Positions 1 through 8,815 of a DNA stretch of 64,000 nucleotides are shown here, in pieces (the stretch's first letter is position 1; every line of letters starts with the position of its first letter). This stretch comes from Flavobacteriales bacterium. Its GTDB lineage: Bacteria; Bacteroidota; Bacteroidia; Flavobacteriales_F; PHOS-HE28. The stretch lies in assembly GCA_016713875.1 (NCBI GenBank), contig JADJOI010000003.1, forward strand, positions 1,984,001 to 2,048,000, read 5' to 3'. The translations under genes and the position numbers were made by a program. A model generated the notes under the pieces. That model saw only the letters and a program-made list of their open reading frames with translations, had not been told where the DNA came from and ran no database searches.

Positions 1-1401
1 GGGCTGGGCACCAATGCCACCACCCTGGCGAACAACCGCTTCGACCTGGCTGCCGATTGTGACCTGAACGCATGGCCAGCCCGACATCCCTTCGTGTTCG
101 CCCTCACGGACTATGGCCTGCATGTGGACTACCACTACTACGCGTACTCGGGGAATCCTGAGCTGCGGCCGGAATGCGTCGAGGATGAGTTCGGTGTGGC
201 GTACGACTACACGGGCGGCTGGTTCTACGATCTGCTGGCGCATTTCCATCCCAATCCGTTCGATAAGGATCAGCACTGCGGGGCCGGCGACCTGGATCAG
301 ATAATAGGCGACCTGGAGGAATACCGGCAGACCTACATGGCCAAGGTGGTGGAGCTGGGCAGCGCGGTGAACACGTACAACGGGGTGGTGGACGGCGGCG
401 GTCGTCCCGACCTCCTGGACGCCATCGCCGATCCGGTGGCCTGGCCCAGTCACGCCCTGCGCAGCGTGCTGCTGGCGAACGGCCCCTTGAGCAACGAGGT
501 CCTTACAGAGGCCATCCGGCGCGAGGTGGCCATGGACCCCTGGCACCTCACGCAAGTGCTGATCGATAACAGCCCCCTGAAGAAGGACGTGGAGATCGTG
601 CTGGACGAGAGCGAGGCCCTGCCGCCCTTCCACCGGGCCCTGCTGGCGCAGTACGACCAGGGCACCAGCCCGCGCGACCTGCTGGAGATGGAGATCGTGC
701 AGCGCAGCCAGGAGAAGAGCCGACTGCAGCACCGCCTGGTGCTGGCGGTTGCGGCGGACAGCACCCTGGCCGGCAAACCGGACAGCCTGATGAACATCTA
801 CCTGGCGGACAGCCTGCACTTGGGATCGCGTACCTTGTACACCATGCACCTGGCCGCAGGCAACTTCGGCGCCGCGCACGCCTTGGCGAGCGGGGCCTTG
901 CAGCATGAGGGGCATGCCGGTCTGGTGGCCTTCGGCGAACTCCTGGAGACCATGGCGGGCGATCCCAACAGCCTGACCGCCCCGCCGATCGCCGCGCTGG
1001 AGGCCCTCGCCTTCGGGGAGGAGAACAGCGGCAGCGCACAGGCCTGGGCCACGCTGCTGCGCCTGGGCGCCACCGACAGCCTGCCCCAAGGCTGGTTGCC
1101 CGAGCCCTACCGCATGGCCTACTTCCCCGCCGATCGCAAGGGCTGGCGTATTGCCCCGCTGCTGGGGGCCTACCCCAACCCCGCACGGGACCGGGTGATG
1201 ATCAGCTACCCCGAAGGCGCCGAGCAGGGCACCCTGGAGTTCTTCGATGCCCAGGGGCGGTTGGTGGCAGTGCAGCCCTTGAACGGACGGCGCGTCTTCC
1301 ACGAGATGGACGTGTACAGCTGGGGTGAGGGCCTGTATCTGGCCCGGCTCCTTTACGAGGGCCGGCCCATGGCCGATGTGAAATTCAGCGTGGTGAGGTG
1401 A
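1..1401 (+). CDS. T9SS cargo protein, 5'-truncated by window edge
   Basis: The reading frame is open from the first base, so the gene starts upstream; 466 residues are visible. The central part is helical and repeat-poor and I do not recognise a family. The last 80 or so residues form a T9SS type A sorting domain: a YPNPARD motif, an 'EFFDAQGRLV' strand and a terminal 'GLYLARL...VKFSVVR' strand, which direct outer-membrane translocation and surface anchoring or release. The stop overlaps the next gene's ATG by one base, so the pair is probably co-transcribed. Its 3' 306 bp are repeated at 2910 and 4741, showing that this gene is the source of the partial copies in the tandem array. Confidence 0.8.
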   Translation, partial: GLGTNATTLANNRFDLAADCDLNAWPARHPFVFALTDYGLHVDYHYYAYSGNPELRPECVEDEFGVAYDYTGGWFYDLLAHFHPNPFDKDQHCGAGDLDQIIGDLEEYRQTYMAKVVELGSAVNTYNGVVDGGGRPDLLDAIADPVAWPSHALRSVLLANGPLSNEVLTEAIRREVAMDPWHLTQVLIDNSPLKKDVEIVLDESEALPPFHRALLAQYDQGTSPRDLLEMEIVQRSQEKSRLQHRLVLAVAADSTLAGKPDSLMNIYLADSLHLGSRTLYTMHLAAGNFGAAHALASGALQHEGHAGLVAFGELLETMAGDPNSLTAPPIAALEALAFGEENSGSAQAWATLLRLGATDSLPQGWLPEPYRMAYFPADRKGWRIAPLLGAYPNPARDRVMISYPEGAEQGTLEFFDAQGRLVAVQPLNGRRVFHEMDVYSWGEGLYLARLLYEGRPMADVKFSVVR

Positions 1402-2909
1402 TGCGCATCCTCGCAAGCATCGCGGTCATTGGGGCGGGCGCTCTGGGGGTGCCCGCCCAGACCGGCTTCATCGTCCACTTCGACTCCCTGCAGAACGGGA
1501 AGGGCGGTATGGGCCGAAGTGTGTTTGAAGTGCCCGATGGGTACATGCTCTTCACGATCCAAACCTCGCATGATGGTACTGGCAAGACGCACTTGTTTCT
1601 CCGCCAGCTGGACCAACAAGGGCAACTGCTCTCGGAGCGGGAGTACCACAGTGGCGACCCGCGCCACAACCTTTTAGGGTACATCGCACCGGTGTATCCG
1701 CTCGATACCGGTGGGTTCGGCTGTGCGGTCCTGGAGGGTTCGGACTATTGGGCCGAGTCTTGGCTGTACCGCTTCAACGGAAACGGCGATACCACGCTGC
1801 GCAAGTTGATCACCACCTATCCCCCGGCGGATTCGATCACGCACTTCATTCTGCAGTCCAGGCAAACAGCGGATGGAGGTTTCCTACTGGCAGGGTTCTT
1901 TGATCGCCCCGACCAGAGCACGCGGGCATTTCTGGTCCGTCTTGACGCTCAGGGCGATACCCTCTGGACCAACGTCTACGGGCCCGTCACCGGCCAAACG
2001 ACCGCGGCCACCGGAGTGGCGGAGTATGTGGACGGAGGCGCCCTGCTCACCGGCTATCGGCAGATCCCGGGAGGTCCTGATCGAAGCTTCTTGATCCGGA
2101 CCAATGCACAAGGCGATCAGCTTTGGTTGCGCTACTATGGCGAGCGCTCCTCCCCGAACGGTGCGGTCCGGGTGCTGCCCGATGGCCACATCGTCACCTG
2201 GAGCGAGTACCGGGAGCTGGCCTGGCCATACGAGTTTCAACAGATGATGCTCACCAAGTGGGATGCGAGCGGTGGCATCGTCTGGCAGAAACGATCCCAC
2301 TATCAATACCAGTCCGCCACGTTTGACATGGAGCTCTTGCCCGATGGATCGTTCATCACCTCGGGCACTTGGGGGGGGTGGGCGGCGATGGCCAAGTTCG
2401 ATGCCCAAGGTGACAGTCTATGGTCACGGGATTATGGCTGGTTCGGGGTGAACGCTACCCATTACCCGTACGACGTGACCCCCACGAGCGATGGAGGCTT
2501 CGTGATGACCGGGTACGCCCGGCAGAGCGGACAGGACCCGACTCCCGGCCTTTACACCATCTTCCTCATCAAGACCGACAGCCTGGGCTGCGTGGTGCCG
2601 GGCTGCCATCTGGTGGGGGTGCAGGAGTATGAGGTCAGCTTGCAGGAGCACCTCTCCATTTGGCCCAACCCCGCCACGGATCATGTGCGTCTGGAGCTGG
2701 AGCTGCCGCCTGGGTATAGGCCCACGGGCGCCGTGCAGGCCGTGTTGCTGGACGCCTCGGGCCGGGAGCTGCTGCGGGAGGCCGTACCGGGGAACGGCAC
2801 CGTGCTCTCGCACCTTCTCCCCCTCACGCCCTTCGCCCCCGGCCTCTACCACCTGCACCTGGCGGATGAGAAGCGCTGGCTGGCGGGGGGGAATGTGGTG
2901 GTGGAGTAG
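1401..2909 (+). CDS. Secreted beta-propeller-like T9SS protein, copy 1
   Basis: A 502-residue protein with a signal peptide (MRILASIAVIGAGALGVPAQ). The body has repeated motifs of the form 'DGGF...G' followed by 'D.LI+TD..GD.LW...YG', typical of secreted blade-repeat proteins of Bacteroidota. A T9SS type A sorting domain covers roughly the last 80 residues (LSIWPNPATDHVRLELEL ... GLYHLHLADEKRWLAGGNVVVE). It should be exported by Sec and then T9SS; the ligand or function is unknown. ATG 1401 is chosen because it gives a clean signal peptide; an in-frame GTG lies at 1398. It is the first of three paralogues in tandem. Confidence 0.85.
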   Translation: MRILASIAVIGAGALGVPAQTGFIVHFDSLQNGKGGMGRSVFEVPDGYMLFTIQTSHDGTGKTHLFLRQLDQQGQLLSEREYHSGDPRHNLLGYIAPVYPLDTGGFGCAVLEGSDYWAESWLYRFNGNGDTTLRKLITTYPPADSITHFILQSRQTADGGFLLAGFFDRPDQSTRAFLVRLDAQGDTLWTNVYGPVTGQTTAATGVAEYVDGGALLTGYRQIPGGPDRSFLIRTNAQGDQLWLRYYGERSSPNGAVRVLPDGHIVTWSEYRELAWPYEFQQMMLTKWDASGGIVWQKRSHYQYQSATFDMELLPDGSFITSGTWGGWAAMAKFDAQGDSLWSRDYGWFGVNATHYPYDVTPTSDGGFVMTGYARQSGQDPTPGLYTIFLIKTDSLGCVVPGCHLVGVQEYEVSLQEHLSIWPNPATDHVRLELELPPGYRPTGAVQAVLLDASGRELLREAVPGNGTVLSHLLPLTPFAPGLYHLHLADEKRWLAGGNVVVE

Positions 2910-3215
2910 TTGCCTGAGCCCTGCCGCATGGCCTACTTCCACGCCGATCGCAAGGGCTGGCGTATTGCCCCGCTGCTGAGCGCATACCCCAGCCCGGCCA
3001 GTGACCGGGTGATGGTGACGCTGCCGCCGGATATCCCTGAAGGTCATCTGGAGATCTACGACGCACAAGGCCGCTTGATGACCGCACACTTGCTGAAGCC
3101 GGGCCTGCCGTTCCTTGGGCTAGAGGTGCGCGAATGGGCACCTGGGCTTTACTTGGGAAGCCTGAGCGTGGATGGCATCCGTATGGCCGAGGTGAAGTTC
3201 AACATCGCACGATGA
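2910..3215 (+). pseudogene. Duplicated sorting-domain fragment, copy 2
   Basis: A 101-residue reading frame that aligns along its whole length with the C-terminus of the protein ending at 1401 (PEP-RMAYF-ADRKGWRIAPLL...). It lacks the N-terminal part and any signal peptide, and its only start is a TTG directly after the stop of the preceding gene. A T9SS sorting domain without a Sec signal cannot be exported, so this is best read as a leftover of the tandem duplication. It has diverged (YPSPASDRV instead of YPNPARDRV), which suggests age or relaxed selection. It ends in an ATGA overlap with the next gene. Confidence 0.7.
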
Positions 3216-4744
3216 AACGCGCCGCGTTCTGCGTAATGGTCGTTCTGGCGGGGAGCTTGGTGCTCTCCGCCCAGAACACCTTCGTTGTGGACTTCGATAG
3301 TGTACAAATGGGACACAACGCGCCTGCGTACAGCGTAGTGGAATTAAATGATGGCGGCTTTCTGGTGGGAGGCATTCAGCGATGGCATAATGGTGATACC
3401 ACCGGACGGACGCACGTTATTCTAAGGCGGACGGATGCCTGGGGCCGCGTGATCGGCGAACGTGCGCTGCATTATAATGTGAACAGGACCTACAACAACG
3501 GCCTCTTCGGGGCCATGGTGCGGAGCGACACGGTGTTGGTGAGCGGGATCACCACCTACGGGCCCGCCCCGTACGAATGCACCCTGTACCTCTATTGGTT
3601 CAACGAGGATGGCGATACCGTGGCCACCAAACGGTTGCTGTCCTACAGCACAGCCGACTCCAGCTTCATCCAGCATTGGCAGACGGTCCGCACCATGGAC
3701 GGGGGCTACGCGCTGTGTGGTGTTTTTGGCCCACCCAATGAGAATGGACAAGCCATCATTGTCCGCACGGACGTTCAGGGTGATACCCTTTGGGCTAGGA
3801 CATATGGCTATCCGAACCAGGAAGAGAACGCCTATAGTATTTGTGAATTGGCGGATGGCGGTTTTGCGATCACGGCGATCGAGTTGGGAACAGGACCACA
3901 GAACAAGCATACGCTCATCCGGGTGAACAGCAGCGGAGGTCAGATCTGGCGCCGGCAGTTCGGTCTTTATGGTTGGGATGTTCCTTCCGTGCGCATGGCT
4001 GCCGATGGCCAGATCATCACCTACACGGACTACAAGGAGGCTCTGGGGTCCGGAGGCTGGCAGCAGATCGAACTGCGTAAATGGGACCTGAACGGTGATC
4101 TGATCTGGAGCAAGAAAAGCCATTGGAGCTTCAACTCCAGCAGCGAACCAGGCGACTTCGAGGTCCTTCCGGATGGCAGCATCATCTGCAGCATCTGGCA
4201 CAAGGGGGCCTGCCAGCTCGCGAAGTTCACCGCCGATGGCGACAGCATCTGGTCGCGTGGTTACGTGGTGTACACCTGGGTGGGCGGGTCGGAGAACATG
4301 CCGTACGATATTGACCCCACCAGCGATGGTGGCTTCGTGGTCTGTGGCGAGACCGAGCAAGGACCCAATGACCCCACCCCCGGCCTGCAGACCATGTTCC
4401 TGATCAAGACCGACAGCCTGGGCTGCGTGGTGCCGGGCTGCCATCTGGTGGGGGTCGAGGAGTATGAGGTGAGCTTGCAGGAGCGGCTGCGGCTGTGGCC
4501 CAACCCCGCCACGGAGCTTGTTCGGCTGGAGCTGGAGCTGCCGCCTGGGTACAGGCCCCAGGGCACCGTGCAGGCCGTGCTGCTGGACGCCTCGGGCCGG
4601 GAGGTGCTGCGGGAGGCCGTACCGCGGAACGGCACAGCGCTCTCGCACCTTCTCCCCCTATCACCCTTGGCCCCCGGCCTCTACCACCTGCACCTGGCGG
4701 ATGAGAAGCGCTGGCTGGCCGGCGGTAACCTGCTGGTGGAATGA
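3212..4744 (+). CDS. Secreted beta-propeller-like T9SS protein, copy 2
   Basis: A 510-residue paralogue of the protein at 1401-2909. The start at ATG 3212 gives a signal peptide (MKRAAFCVMVVLAGSLVLSAQ) and overlaps the preceding fragment's stop as ATGA; an upstream in-frame ATG at 3134 would be unlike a secretory N-terminus. It keeps the 'TDGGFVVCGETEQGPNDPTPGLQ' and 'SLGCVVPGCHLVGVEEYEVSLQE' regions and the same T9SS type A domain (LWPNPATELVRLELELP). The N-terminal two thirds differ clearly from copies 1 and 3, while the last 300 bases are near-identical. This fits recombination within the array. Confidence 0.85.
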   Translation: MKRAAFCVMVVLAGSLVLSAQNTFVVDFDSVQMGHNAPAYSVVELNDGGFLVGGIQRWHNGDTTGRTHVILRRTDAWGRVIGERALHYNVNRTYNNGLFGAMVRSDTVLVSGITTYGPAPYECTLYLYWFNEDGDTVATKRLLSYSTADSSFIQHWQTVRTMDGGYALCGVFGPPNENGQAIIVRTDVQGDTLWARTYGYPNQEENAYSICELADGGFAITAIELGTGPQNKHTLIRVNSSGGQIWRRQFGLYGWDVPSVRMAADGQIITYTDYKEALGSGGWQQIELRKWDLNGDLIWSKKSHWSFNSSSEPGDFEVLPDGSIICSIWHKGACQLAKFTADGDSIWSRGYVVYTWVGGSENMPYDIDPTSDGGFVVCGETEQGPNDPTPGLQTMFLIKTDSLGCVVPGCHLVGVEEYEVSLQERLRLWPNPATELVRLELELPPGYRPQGTVQAVLLDASGREVLREAVPRNGTALSHLLPLSPLAPGLYHLHLADEKRWLAGGNLLVE

Positions 4745-5052
4745 AGTGGCCCGAACCCTACCGCATGGCCTGCTTCCCCGCCGATCGCAAGGGCTGGCGT
4801 ATTGCCCCGCTGCTGGGAGCCTACCCCAACCCCGCACGGGACCGGGTGATGATCAGCTACCCCGAAGGCGCCGAGCAGGGCACCCTGGAGTTCTTCGATG
4901 CCCAGGGGCGGTTGGTGGCGGTGCTCCCCTTGAACGGACGGCGCGCCTTCCACGACGTGGACATGCACAGCTGGGGTGAGGGCTTGTATCTGGCCCGGCT
5001 CCGTTACGAGGGCCGGCCCATGGCCGAGGTGAAATTCAACGTGGTGAAGTGA
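4741..5052 (+). pseudogene. Duplicated sorting-domain fragment, copy 3
   Basis: A 103-residue frame (MKWPEPYRMACFPADRKGW...) that matches the C-terminus of the protein ending at 1401 almost exactly. It has an ATG that overlaps the preceding stop (ATGA), so it could be translated by coupling, but it has no signal peptide and only the sorting domain. It is interpreted as a partial gene copy carried along by the tandem duplication. Its near identity with the 1096-1401 segment contrasts with the diverged fragment at 2910 and suggests recent copying or gene conversion. Confidence 0.7.
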
Positions 5053-6561
5053 TGCGCATCCTCGCAAGCATCGCGGTCATTGGGGCGGGCACTCTGGGGG
5101 TGCCCGCCCAGACCGGCTTCATCGTCCACTTCGACTCCCTGCAGAACGGCAAGGGCGGGAGTGGTCGAAGCATCGTGGAGGTGGATGGCGGGTACCTGTT
5201 GTTCTCCCATCAGGTTTCTCCGGATGGTTCGGGGAAAACCCACCTTTTCGTGCGCAAGTTGAATGCACAAGGGCTGCTTGTGGCCGAGCAGGAGCACACC
5301 AACGGGGACCCTAGGCACTACGCCTTCGGGTACATCGCACCGGTATGCCCGCTCGATACCGGAGGGTTTGCCAGTGCGGTCCTGGAGGGTTCGGACTATT
5401 GGGCCGAGACCTGGCTCTACCGCTTCAACGAGAGCGGTGATACCACCGACCGTAAGCTCATCAGCACCTATCCCCCGGCGGATTCGATCACGCACTTCAT
5501 CCGGCAGACCAGGCAGACGGCGGATGGAGGGTTCTTTCTGGCAGGGTTCTTTGATCGCCCGGACCAGAGCACCCGCGCATTTCTGGTCCGTCTTGACGCT
5601 CAGGGCGATACCCTCTGGACCAACGTCTTCGGGCCCGTCACCGGCCAAACGACCGCGGCCACCGGAGTGGCGGAGTATGTGGACGGAGGCGCCCTGCTCA
5701 CCGGCTATCGGCAGATCCCGGGAGGTCCTGATCGAAGCTTCTTGATCCGGACCAATGCACAAGGCGATCAGCTCTGGTTGCGCTACTACGGAGAGCGGTC
5801 CTCTCCGAACGGTGCGGTGCGGGTGCTGCCCGATGGCCACATCGTCACCTGGAGCGAGTACCGGGAGCTGGCCTGGCCCTCGTACTGGCAGCAGATGATG
5901 CTCACCAAGTGGGATGCGAACGGGGGCATCGTGTGGCAGAAACGCTCGCACTACAACTACTACTCCTCCACCACGGACTTCGAGGTGTTGCCCGACGGGA
6001 CCTTCATCGGCACGGGGAGCATGGTGGGGGAGGGTACCATCACGAAATTCTCCCCGACGGGCGACAGTCTGTGGTCGCGCAACTATGATGTGTTCCATTC
6101 CGACCACCAGCTCTACGATGTGGAGCCCACCAGTGACGGTGGCTTCGTGCTCTGTGGCCGCGGTGATCAGAACAACCTCGATCCCACTCCGGGGCTGGAG
6201 ACCATCTACGTGATCAAGACCGACAGCCTGGGCTGCGTGGTGCCGGGCTGCCATCTGGTGGGGGGTGCAGGAGTATGAGGTCAGCTTGCAGGAGCGGCTG
6301 CGGCTGTGGCCCAACCCCGCCACGGATCATGTGCGCTTGGAGCTTGAGCTACCGGTGGGGTTCACGCCCACGGGTGCGGTGCAGGCCGTGCTGCTGGACG
6401 CCTCGGGCCGGGAGGTGCTGCGGGAGACCGTACGCCTCAATGGCACCGTCCTATCGCACCTCCTCCCCCTTTCACCCTTGGCCCCCGGCGTCTACCACCT
6501 GCACTTGGCGGATGAAAAGCGCTGGTTGGCGGGGGGCACCGTGGTGGTTTCCCCACCATAG
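5052..6561 (+). pseudogene. Secreted beta-propeller-like T9SS protein, copy 3, frameshifted
   Basis: Third paralogue, with signal peptide MRILASIAVIGAGTLGVPAQ and a body closely related to copy 1. At 6260-6265 there is a run of six G; the equivalent run in copy 1 has five. The extra base ends the first frame at 6278 (…CHLVGGAGV, then stop), while the T9SS sorting domain continues in another frame from 6265 (MQEYEVSLQERLRLWPNPATDHVRLELELP…) to a stop at 6559-6561. As written, the product would be secreted to the periplasm but lack its T9SS signal. This could be a true mutation, phase variation by slippage, or a sequencing error in a homopolymer. Confidence 0.8.
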
Positions 6562-6660
6562 CCTCGCCGAAGAACCGGATCTTCGTTGGGAGACGGTGGC
6601 ACGGGCGGAGCCCGCCTCCGCAACGTCCTGCACGAGGCGAGGAACGTTGCTTCGGCGAGG
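6561..6660. repeat. 100-nt palindromic repeat P1
   Basis: The ends are inverted repeats (GCCTCGCCGAAG … CTTCGGCGAGG). An internal dyad, CGGGC-GGA-GCCCG, lies near the middle. It is about 80% identical to the copy at 6938-7038, in the same orientation, and the two flank the GIY-YIG gene remnant. Confidence 0.8.
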
Positions 6661-6662
6661 GA

Positions 6663-6909
6663 TCAACGTAGGTGCCGGTTCATGAAGGCACGTCCGGAAC
6701 CCGTCTTCAGGTATTTCTTCGAACGCGAAGGCTTTCTGCCGATCGGTAAAACCGAACGTCGCGACACACTGGACCGGGAGCTTGTCCCGGGTGAAGCGGA
6801 CCAAGCCCGCTCGGTGCTGGCGCAGCCTTTCGGAAAGATCCTTGGTACAGCCCACATAGGTATGACCATCCGCACACGTCAGCAGGTAGACCCAATGCGA
6901 GAACTCCAT
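6663..6909 (-). pseudogene. GIY-YIG endonuclease, frameshifted
   Basis: Starting at ATG 6909, the first 60 or so codons read MEFSHWVYLLTCADGHTYVG…, with the paired motifs VYLL and TYVG in place of GIY/YIG, then 'TKDLSERLRQH' carrying the conserved Arg. This is the small GIY-YIG family (about 80 residues), common as orphan genes in Bacteroidota. Near 6720 the frame shifts: the expected C-terminus 'KKYLKTGSGRAFMNRHLR' and its stop at 6663 are in another minus frame. The gene is therefore broken, or the assembly has an indel. It sits exactly between two 100-nt palindromic repeats next to the tmRNA 3' end, suggesting it arrived as a small mobile unit. Confidence 0.75.
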
Positions 6910-6937
6910 GGTCTGATGGTGGACCGTGTCCACCGTA

Positions 6938-7038
6938 GCCTCGCCGAAGAACCGGGTCTTCGATCGGGCGACAGAGGCACGGGCGGAGCCCGCCGCCGCC
7001 ACGTCCTGCGCGAGGCACGGAACATGGCTTCGGCGAGG
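6938..7038. repeat. 100-nt palindromic repeat P2
   Basis: Same family as P1, with perfect 12-bp terminal inverted repeats (GCCTCGCCGAAG / CTTCGGCGAGGC). It ends four bases before the 3' end of the tmRNA gene. Confidence 0.8.
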
Positions 7039-7042
7039 CGAA

Positions 7043-7439
7043 GGTGGAGCCGGAGGGATTCGAACCCTCGTCCAAACGACCGTGACATGAGCTTTCTCCA
7101 GGTTCAGCCACTTCATTGGTTTTCGACCATCACCTGGGGAAGGGCACCCCAGTGGTGGCTTAGGTCCTGTGTCTCACCCGCGCACCGGACCACAGCGCGG
7201 GCCAGCCCTTCAGGATGATACCCCTGTACCGGGAAAGCGAAGGACGGACCTCCCCGAGGGGCACTCGTCCACGCTACTGTTGTTCACGTGGATAAAGCCG
7301 TTGGCCTGAGGCCATTAGGCTGCGAGCGCGTAGTTGACGTCGCCAGTTATGGCGTTGAGGCACTGGGATAACGAGCCGCACCTCACGCTCGACCTGCTTA
7401 CGCACATCACCCAGCCGCTGTCAAAACCAGGTCGGCCCC
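7043..7439 (-). ncRNA. ssrA: tmRNA
   Basis: Transfer-messenger RNA for trans-translation: it rescues stalled ribosomes and tags the nascent peptide. On the minus strand the 5' end GGGGCCGACC (7439 downward) pairs with the 3' acceptor strand CCGGCTCC ending at 7043-7049, followed by A and CC. The final A is not encoded. The T-arm GGTTCGAATCC is intact. The tag reading frame (7344-7315) gives GDVNYALAA then TAA, which matches the G-initial Bacteroidota tag type. It is a one-piece tmRNA of about 397 nt. The 3' end abuts repeat P2 and the GIY-YIG remnant; tmRNA 3' ends are known integration sites. Confidence 0.93.
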
Positions 7440-7579
7440 ATGGATGGTTCAAGGAACGAAGCGCAAAGCTACGGCACCAGCGTGGCGAAACGCGTGCCGA
7501 CCGGGGCTTGCGGACGATCCGGCACGGATCGCCACCCGGCCTGACGAAGCGTCTACATTTGCCGCCGTTCCAAGCAGGC

Positions 7580-8812
7580 ATGAAGGGAAGCAACCATAGG
7601 ATCGGCATCATCCGGGAGTGGAAGGTGCCCGTGGACCGGAGGGTGGCGATGACGCCGAAGGCCGCGCGCCGCGCGCTGGCGATGCATCCCGATCTGGACC
7701 TGGTGGTGGAGCCCAGCCCGGTGCGCGCCTTCAGCGACGCCGAGTACGAGGCTGCCGGCGTGCGCCTGGCCGCCGACCTCAGCGACCGCGACCTGCTCAT
7801 CGGCGTGAAGGAGGTGCCCGTGGAGCATCTCCTGGAAGGCAAGCGCTACCTCATCTTCAGCCACACCATCAAGAAGCAGCCGCACAACCGCAAGCTGATG
7901 CAGGCCGTGGTGCGCAAGGGCATCACGCTGATCGACCACGAGCTGCTCACCGACAGCTCAGGCGAACGGGTGCTCGCCTTCGGCCATTGGGCCGGTGTGG
8001 TGGGCGCCTACAACGCAATGCGCGGCTGGAACCTGCTGCGCGGCGGTCCGGAGCTGAAGGCCGCCCACCACTGCCACGACCTGGCCGAGCTCAAGCACGA
8101 GGTGCTGAAGCTGGTGGACCGCGACGCGCTGCACATCGTGATGACCGGCGCCGGGCGCGTGGGCCAGGGCGCCTTAGAGATGCTGGAGGCCGCCGACCTG
8201 CGGCGCACGGCACCCGCCGATCTGATGGCCGGGAGCCACCCAGGCCCCACAGTGACCGTGCTCGGCACCGGCGACCTGTACCACCGCGTGGACGGTGCAC
8301 CCTTCGACCGTTCCGCCTTCCACCGCGACCCGGGCGGCCACCGCGCCGGGCTGCTGCCCTACCTGCGCCACGCCTCGGTGTACCTCGCGTGCCACTTCTG
8401 GGACCCGCGCGGTCCGAAGATCCTCACGCACGACGACCTGCGGACGCCCGGCCTCGCCCTGCGGCTGATCGCCGACGTGAGCTGCGATGTGGACGGCCCG
8501 ATCGACAGCACCCTGCGGGCCAGCACCGTCGACGAACCGTTCTACGGGTATTCGCCGGTCACCAGCGGCGAGGTGGCCTTCGGCGCCGCGGGCAGCATCG
8601 GCGTGATGGCGGTGGACAACCTTCCCTGTGCGCTGCCGCGGGATGCCTCCGAGGCCTTCGCGCAGGACCTGATGGACCGCGTGCTTCCGGCGCTGCTGGG
8701 CGAGGGGGACGACGCGATGATCGACCGGGCCACGATCGTGGAGGAAGGCCGATTGACCGCGCGTTTCAACCACCTGGAGGATTACGCGGCCGAGGCCACC
8801 AACGCGCACTGA
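7580..8812 (+). CDS. Alanine dehydrogenase/PNT or LKR-like NAD(P) oxidoreductase
   Basis: A 410-residue protein of the alanine dehydrogenase / transhydrogenase / lysine-ketoglutarate reductase superfamily. The N-terminal lobe has 'RVAMTPKAARRAL', 'VVEPSPVRAFSDAEYEAAG' and 'YLIFSHTIKKQ…ITLIDHELL', the last resembling the LKR half of saccharopine-forming enzymes. The Rossmann lobe carries MTGAGRVGQGALEML. A lysine/saccharopine or related amino-acid role is inferred; the exact substrate is not certain. ATG 7580 is preferred because the frame upstream of it overlaps the ssrA gene and is not protein-like. The gene stands alone and converges with the next gene. Confidence 0.75.
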   Translation: MKGSNHRIGIIREWKVPVDRRVAMTPKAARRALAMHPDLDLVVEPSPVRAFSDAEYEAAGVRLAADLSDRDLLIGVKEVPVEHLLEGKRYLIFSHTIKKQPHNRKLMQAVVRKGITLIDHELLTDSSGERVLAFGHWAGVVGAYNAMRGWNLLRGGPELKAAHHCHDLAELKHEVLKLVDRDALHIVMTGAGRVGQGALEMLEAADLRRTAPADLMAGSHPGPTVTVLGTGDLYHRVDGAPFDRSAFHRDPGGHRAGLLPYLRHASVYLACHFWDPRGPKILTHDDLRTPGLALRLIADVSCDVDGPIDSTLRASTVDEPFYGYSPVTSGEVAFGAAGSIGVMAVDNLPCALPRDASEAFAQDLMDRVLPALLGEGDDAMIDRATIVEEGRLTARFNHLEDYAAEATNAH

Positions 8813-8815
8813 CCG

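Larger units (their letters stand above)
1096..6561. repeat. Tandem triplication, unit about 1.8 kb
   Basis: Three units start at 1096, 2910 and 4741. Each holds about 300 bp of the 3' end of the first gene followed by a full cargo gene of about 1.5 kb. Each partial copy begins at the same place, around the WLPEPYRMAYF stretch of the first protein, which marks the recombination breakpoint. The unit-to-unit junctions overlap as ATGA or abut. Units 1 and 3 are near-identical in parts; unit 2 has diverged. Confidence 0.85.

Noticed and set aside
6586..7218. A plus-strand frame across P1, the GIY-YIG gene, P2 and ssrA
   Set aside because: It translates repeats and a structural RNA gene; the only protein-like signal is on the minus strand.
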